Assembly: GCA_029880665.1 (NCBI GenBank)
Contig: JAOUNZ010000049.1
Coordinates: forward strand, 1 to 7,086
Direction of reading: 5' to 3'
Origin: Candidatus Nitrosopumilus sp.
Lineage (GTDB): Archaea; Thermoproteota; Nitrososphaeria; Nitrososphaerales; Nitrosopumilaceae
DNA: 7,086 bases
Part shown: one piece after another, positions 4,645-7,086 of the stretch
How the letters are laid out: every line of letters starts with the position of its first letter
Position numbering within the stretch: position 1 is the stretch's first letter
Translations under genes and position numbers: made by a program
The notes under the pieces: generated by a model
Told to the model about the DNA's origin: nothing
What the model saw: the letters and a program-made list of their open reading frames with translations, nothing else
The model's database searches: none

Positions 4645-5490
4645 TTGGAGCTATTTTTGGTAATAATAAATCCAATCGATGTCATACTGTGGACCCTGCG
4701 ACGTAATGAAAAAGATGTTATTAGTCTCTACAGCACACTATCCCCCATAATGCAACTTGCTACCGGTGGTAATATGTTGAATTTTGGCTATTGGGATGAT
4801 GACAATCAAGATCCGCTGTCTGCCCAAGAAAACCTGTGCATAAAATTTGCAGCCTTGGCTGAACTTGAAACTGCCAAAACTGTGCTTGATGTTGGAAGCG
4901 GATTGTCAGCACCGGCAATATTTTGGAAAAATAACTTTCAAAATCTTGCAATATCTTGTGTTAACATCAATTATTCACAACTCTCTCATTCTAGAACTCA
5001 ACAAGACATTGAATTTTTTAACTCGTCTTCCACAAAATTGCCCTTTTCAAAAGACTCAATCGATCGTGTTCTGGCATTAGAGTCTGCACAGCATTTCAAA
5101 CCGCTCTCTGAATTCATATCTGAGTCAAAAAGAGTTTTGACTGATTCTGGATTGCTGGTGTTGGCAATACCTGTAACCCTGAACACCACTTCCATTAAAA
5201 AACTAGGGTTACTCAAATTTACTTGGTCTTCTGAACACTATTCTTTAGATCATATTCGACATCTGATAGAATCAAACGGATTTTACATATCGCAAGAAAA
5301 GCTAATTGGCTCATCTGTCTATGTCCCTTTGGCCAATTATTATCTTGACAACCGAAGCACCTTGAGAAATTCAATATTGGAAGAATATCCTTCCTATGTG
5401 GAAAAAATTCTTTTCAGATCCATTCAAAAAATGAAAAGAGCATCCGAAGAAAAAATAATTGATTATGTGCTGTTCAAATGTCATTTGTAG
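4645..5490 (+). CDS. Class I SAM-dependent methyltransferase
   Basis: The protein should transfer a methyl group from S-adenosylmethionine to a small molecule in the cytosol; the substrate cannot be told. Motif I, VLDVGSGLSAP, is at residues 80-90 and forms the SAM-binding glycine loop. Residues 132-151 (LPFSKDSIDRVLALESAQHF) match the acidic loop and the ESxxH signature of the tocopherol/sterol/sarcosine methyltransferase type, and the SKRVL-x4-GLLVLAIP strand region follows at 161-176. MLNFGYW near 44-50 is a typical lead-in. The 281-residue length is normal. The frame has no ATG before Met36, and a stop lies at 4636-4638. TTG 4645 fits a leaderless start behind a TATA-like box, and TTG 4657 is the alternative. 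The first 15 residues are unusually hydrophobic, so the true start could be later. Confidence 0.85.
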   Translation: MELFLVIINPIDVILWTLRRNEKDVISLYSTLSPIMQLATGGNMLNFGYWDDDNQDPLSAQENLCIKFAALAELETAKTVLDVGSGLSAPAIFWKNNFQNLAISCVNINYSQLSHSRTQQDIEFFNSSSTKLPFSKDSIDRVLALESAQHFKPLSEFISESKRVLTDSGLLVLAIPVTLNTTSIKKLGLLKFTWSSEHYSLDHIRHLIESNGFYISQEKLIGSSVYVPLANYYLDNRSTLRNSILEEYPSYVEKILFRSIQKMKRASEEKIIDYVLFKCHL

Positions 5491-5511
5491 ATTGTGATTT
5501 TTTAAGCTAGG

Positions 5512-5522
5512 TTTTTATTTTT
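5512..5522 (+). promoter_or_regulatory. TATA box for the 124-aa protein gene
   Basis: TTTTTATTTTT is centred 24 nt before ATG 5541, again the leaderless distance. It also provides a T-run shortly after the methyltransferase stop (together with T6 at 5498-5503), so upstream termination and downstream initiation probably share this 50-bp gap. Confidence 0.45.
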
Positions 5523-5540
5523 CATTTCTTGAACAATGTC

Positions 5541-5915
5541 ATGTCTGGAGTGGCAAAACTGTATGATGAAAAGTGCAACAAGTTACTTGCAGAATCCGAG
5601 ATCCGTTTTGCTGGAATTGTTGACAAAGACGGTAAACTTGTAACTGGAGGTTTTAAGAAGGGGCTAACTCCGCATGAGGGAGATGAGACTAGATTGCAAT
5701 CTTTTTTCGAGTTTGTATCAAAAGCCTCTATAAGAAAAGAATATGATGAGAGTCTTGGTCCTATCAATTATCTTGCAGCAAGACGAGACAAGGCTGTTTT
5801 GGTAAGTTTTCCATTCCCTATTACTAAGATTTTGTTGTTGATCTCCGCAGAACCCGCCGTAAACATTGAGAGTCTTGCAAAAAAAGTTGTAGAGATATTC
5901 GCTGATGTTAATTAG
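5541..5915 (+). CDS. 124-aa roadblock-like hypothetical protein (probably DUF6659 type)
   Basis: The product is a small soluble protein without signal peptide or membrane segment. An N-terminal helix (1-20) is followed by a strand-turn-strand, FAGIVDKDGKLVTGG at 23-37, a helix around 50-62, then VLVSFPFPITKILLLISAEP at 86-105 as a hydrophobic strand pair, and a closing helix IESLAKKVVEIF at 109-120. This alternation resembles the roadblock/LC7 or profilin-like sensor fold. From memory it resembles thaumarchaeal proteins labelled DUF6659; that name is recollection, not a search result. ATG 5541 is chosen because a TATA box lies 24 nt upstream. An in-frame TTG at 5529 would add four residues and has no better support. 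It lies 50 bp after the methyltransferase gene on the same strand. Confidence 0.8.
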   Translation: MSGVAKLYDEKCNKLLAESEIRFAGIVDKDGKLVTGGFKKGLTPHEGDETRLQSFFEFVSKASIRKEYDESLGPINYLAARRDKAVLVSFPFPITKILLLISAEPAVNIESLAKKVVEIFADVN

Positions 5916-5933
5916 GCTAATCTGACGAACTAT

Positions 5934-6598
5934 TTGATTATCCGTGATAAAGGCGTCTTTGGTCATACGTTACTATTTTTTGTTCTTACTATATACTTCA
6001 TCAGGATCTCCACCTGGTCTGAGAATGGCAAGTGCACGATAAAAATTTCATATGATGGAAACCTTGAAAAATCAATATAATATGTAAAAACATCACAAAT
6101 TTCCGCACATACAGTCCTGAATCAAATCCTGCAAAGAAACCTAAATCACTTTGCTGTTGAATCTAATGCTTCTTTCACAGAAAACCACAAAATACTAGTT
6201 TTTGGATTTCATTCTATTGACAAATCACCATAATACTATATTGACAGGTATAGCAACGAACCCGATTACAAATCATGGTTTGATTCCCAGTCTTCAGAAC
6301 AAACAATTTATGATGTGTTGAAATTCACTACATACGTCTCTGCTTGGATAAACACATGTGCTCAAAACTGAACTATATGCAAAATACCTGATCAGGAATT
6401 TGTGATGGGGTTAGATTTTATGCTTGAAAATAATGTCATTGTTATTCCAAATTTTAGATACATGCATTATTCTATTGACAATGTGCCTCTTGGTTTAGAA
6501 ATGCCGCTAATTGATGGTTGAATGGTTTTATTTCCCAACAAGAATTTATCAATTCAATAAAACGCCTTGTTCAAGAAAACATTATTTTGATTGAATGA
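5934..6598 (+). pseudogene. Decayed gene for a secreted-type protein with two WW repeats
   Basis: A nearly continuous frame gives CTIKISYDGNLEKSI, a TAA (6078-6080), YVKTSQISAHTVLNQILQRN, HKILVFGFHSIDKSP, a TAA (6231-6233), YYIDRYSNEPDYKSWFDSQ, then AWINTCAQN, a TGA (6369-6371), TICKIPDQEFVMGLDFMLEN. After a one-base loss near 6485-6492 it continues as SWFRNAAN, a TGA (6512-6514), WLNGFISQQEFINSIKRLVQ and ENIILIE before the TGA at 6596-6598. The last two blocks align with each other as a repeat of the form W-x6-W(W)-x-G-x-I-x4-F-x3-I-x2-L-x3-II, which I associate with thaumarchaeal exported proteins. Both internal TGAs occupy the first Trp of that motif. A hydrophobic, signal-peptide-like stretch (IRYYFLFLLYTSS) lies in another frame from TTG 5959, so a further shift near 6010 is likely and the original start is uncertain. 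Confidence 0.7.
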
Positions 6599-6608
6599 TT
6601 CAGAATGC

Positions 6609-6619
6609 TTTTAATTTAA
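6609..6619 (+). promoter_or_regulatory. TATA box of msrA
   Basis: TTTTAATTTAA is centred 24 nt before ATG 6638 and supports that ATG as a leaderless start over the in-frame ATG at 6623, which would lie upstream of the predicted transcription start. Confidence 0.5.
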
Positions 6620-6637
6620 TACATGTTGATATCTTGC

Positions 6638-7086
6638 ATGAAAGCAACATTTGGTGCAGGATGTTTTTGGCACGTCGAAGATTTACTTGATAAAACTAAA
6701 GGCGTAAAATCAACCAAAGTAGGATACATTGGTGGACAATTACCAAATCCTACCTATGAGGAAGTATGTACTGATAAAACTGGTCATGCAGAAGCCGTCG
6801 AGGTGGAATACGATCCTGATGAAATATCTTACCAGGAACTTCTCGATGTATTTTGGAAAAATCACAACCCTACGACATTAAATCGCCAAGGCCCTGATGT
6901 TGGAATTCAATACCGTTCAGCAATCTTCTATCATAATGAGGAACAAAAAAAAATTGCTGAAAAGTCAAAACAAACCCTTGAGCAGTCTGGAGTATATGAG
7001 CGTCCGATTGTCACTGAAATTGTACCGGCACCGATATTCTACAAGGCAGAAGAATACCATCAAAAATATTTCAAAAAACACGGATT
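6638..7086 (+). CDS. msrA: Peptide methionine sulfoxide reductase MsrA (3' end cut by window)
   Basis: MsrA reduces the S-form of methionine sulfoxide, free or in proteins, in the cytosol, using a Cys sulfenic-acid cycle regenerated by thioredoxin. The catalytic Cys9 is in GAGCFWHVED near the start, as in the whole family. It is followed by KVGYIGG (31-37), the GHAEAVEVEYDP block (about 48-65), FWKNHNPTTLNRQGPD and GIQYRSAIF (about 72-97), and PAPIFYKAEEYHQKYF near the cut end. About 150 codons are present. The family is usually 160-210 residues, so only the tail, with any resolving Cys, is missing. The start at 6638 is backed by a TATA box 24 nt upstream. It would protect proteins from oxidative damage; nothing in the neighbourhood points to a specific partner. 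Confidence 0.95.
   Translation, partial: MKATFGAGCFWHVEDLLDKTKGVKSTKVGYIGGQLPNPTYEEVCTDKTGHAEAVEVEYDPDEISYQELLDVFWKNHNPTTLNRQGPDVGIQYRSAIFYHNEEQKKIAEKSKQTLEQSGVYERPIVTEIVPAPIFYKAEEYHQKYFKKHG

Noticed and set aside
1107..6514. A genetic code with UGA read as an amino acid throughout this window.
   Set aside because: One TGA replaces Gly rather than Trp, TAA and TAG interrupt the same genes, frameshifts are also present, and intact genes use TGG for Trp, so decay or errors explain the data better.
1..7086. CRISPR array, insertion sequence or transposase, tRNA or integration site.
   Set aside because: No regularly spaced repeats, no terminal inverted repeats with a transposase frame, and no tRNA cloverleaf features such as GGTTCGA-type arms were seen; the only direct repeat has two copies.

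Overview
The window looks like low-GC archaeal DNA, most probably from an ammonia-oxidising Nitrososphaerota (Thaumarchaeota) of the Nitrosopumilus type. Five signs support this: the 3' end of an archaeal-style 23S rRNA with no 5S gene behind it; AT-rich boxes centred about 24-26 nt before the start codons of several genes, which is the archaeal TATA-box/leaderless arrangement; an abundance of very small cysteine-rich proteins; a paired-tryptophan repeat protein of a kind I associate from memory with thaumarchaeal secreted proteins; and a short soluble protein resembling a thaumarchaeal DUF family. The assignment is an inference, since no search was possible.

Layout. 1-86: tail of 23S rRNA. 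87-514: no gene, one imperfect direct repeat. 515-1625 (+): palindrome, TATA box and an adenine/adenosine deaminase with every catalytic motif but one in-frame TGA. 1700-1888 (-): remnant of an unrecognised gene. 1990-2485 (+): a compact set of four overlapping mini-genes of 36, 37, 43 and 41 codons; two are tandem paralogues with a C2H2-like Cys/His pattern and the fourth is a Cys-rich putative zinc ribbon. 2577-2675 (+): another Cys-rich mini-ORF. 2728-4425 (-): a same-strand run, read right to left as an intact RDD membrane protein, a broken gene ending in a zinc ribbon, a broken charged (coiled-coil-like) gene, and a 54-codon ORF with a perfect AGGAGG ribosome-binding site. 4470-5915 (+): a doubtful mini-ORF, a SAM-dependent methyltransferase and a 124-aa roadblock-like protein. 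5934-6598 (+): a broken secreted-type protein with two WW repeats. 6638 to the window end (+): msrA, cut off at the edge.

The intact enzymes (methyltransferase, MsrA, RDD protein) do not form an evident pathway. Two things stand out. One is the 2.0-2.7 kb cluster of tiny putative zinc-binding proteins, apparently expressed as a translationally coupled unit: a leaderless first gene, then a Shine-Dalgarno-led second gene, then overlapping start/stop codons. The other is the number of genes that are broken yet still readable. The stops fall at otherwise well-conserved positions, and several can be explained by GAA/GAG/GGA to TAA/TAG/TGA or TGG to TGA. This points to recent decay, as in a shrinking genome or an accessory island beside the rRNA operon, or to base errors in the assembly. 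All translations were done by hand.
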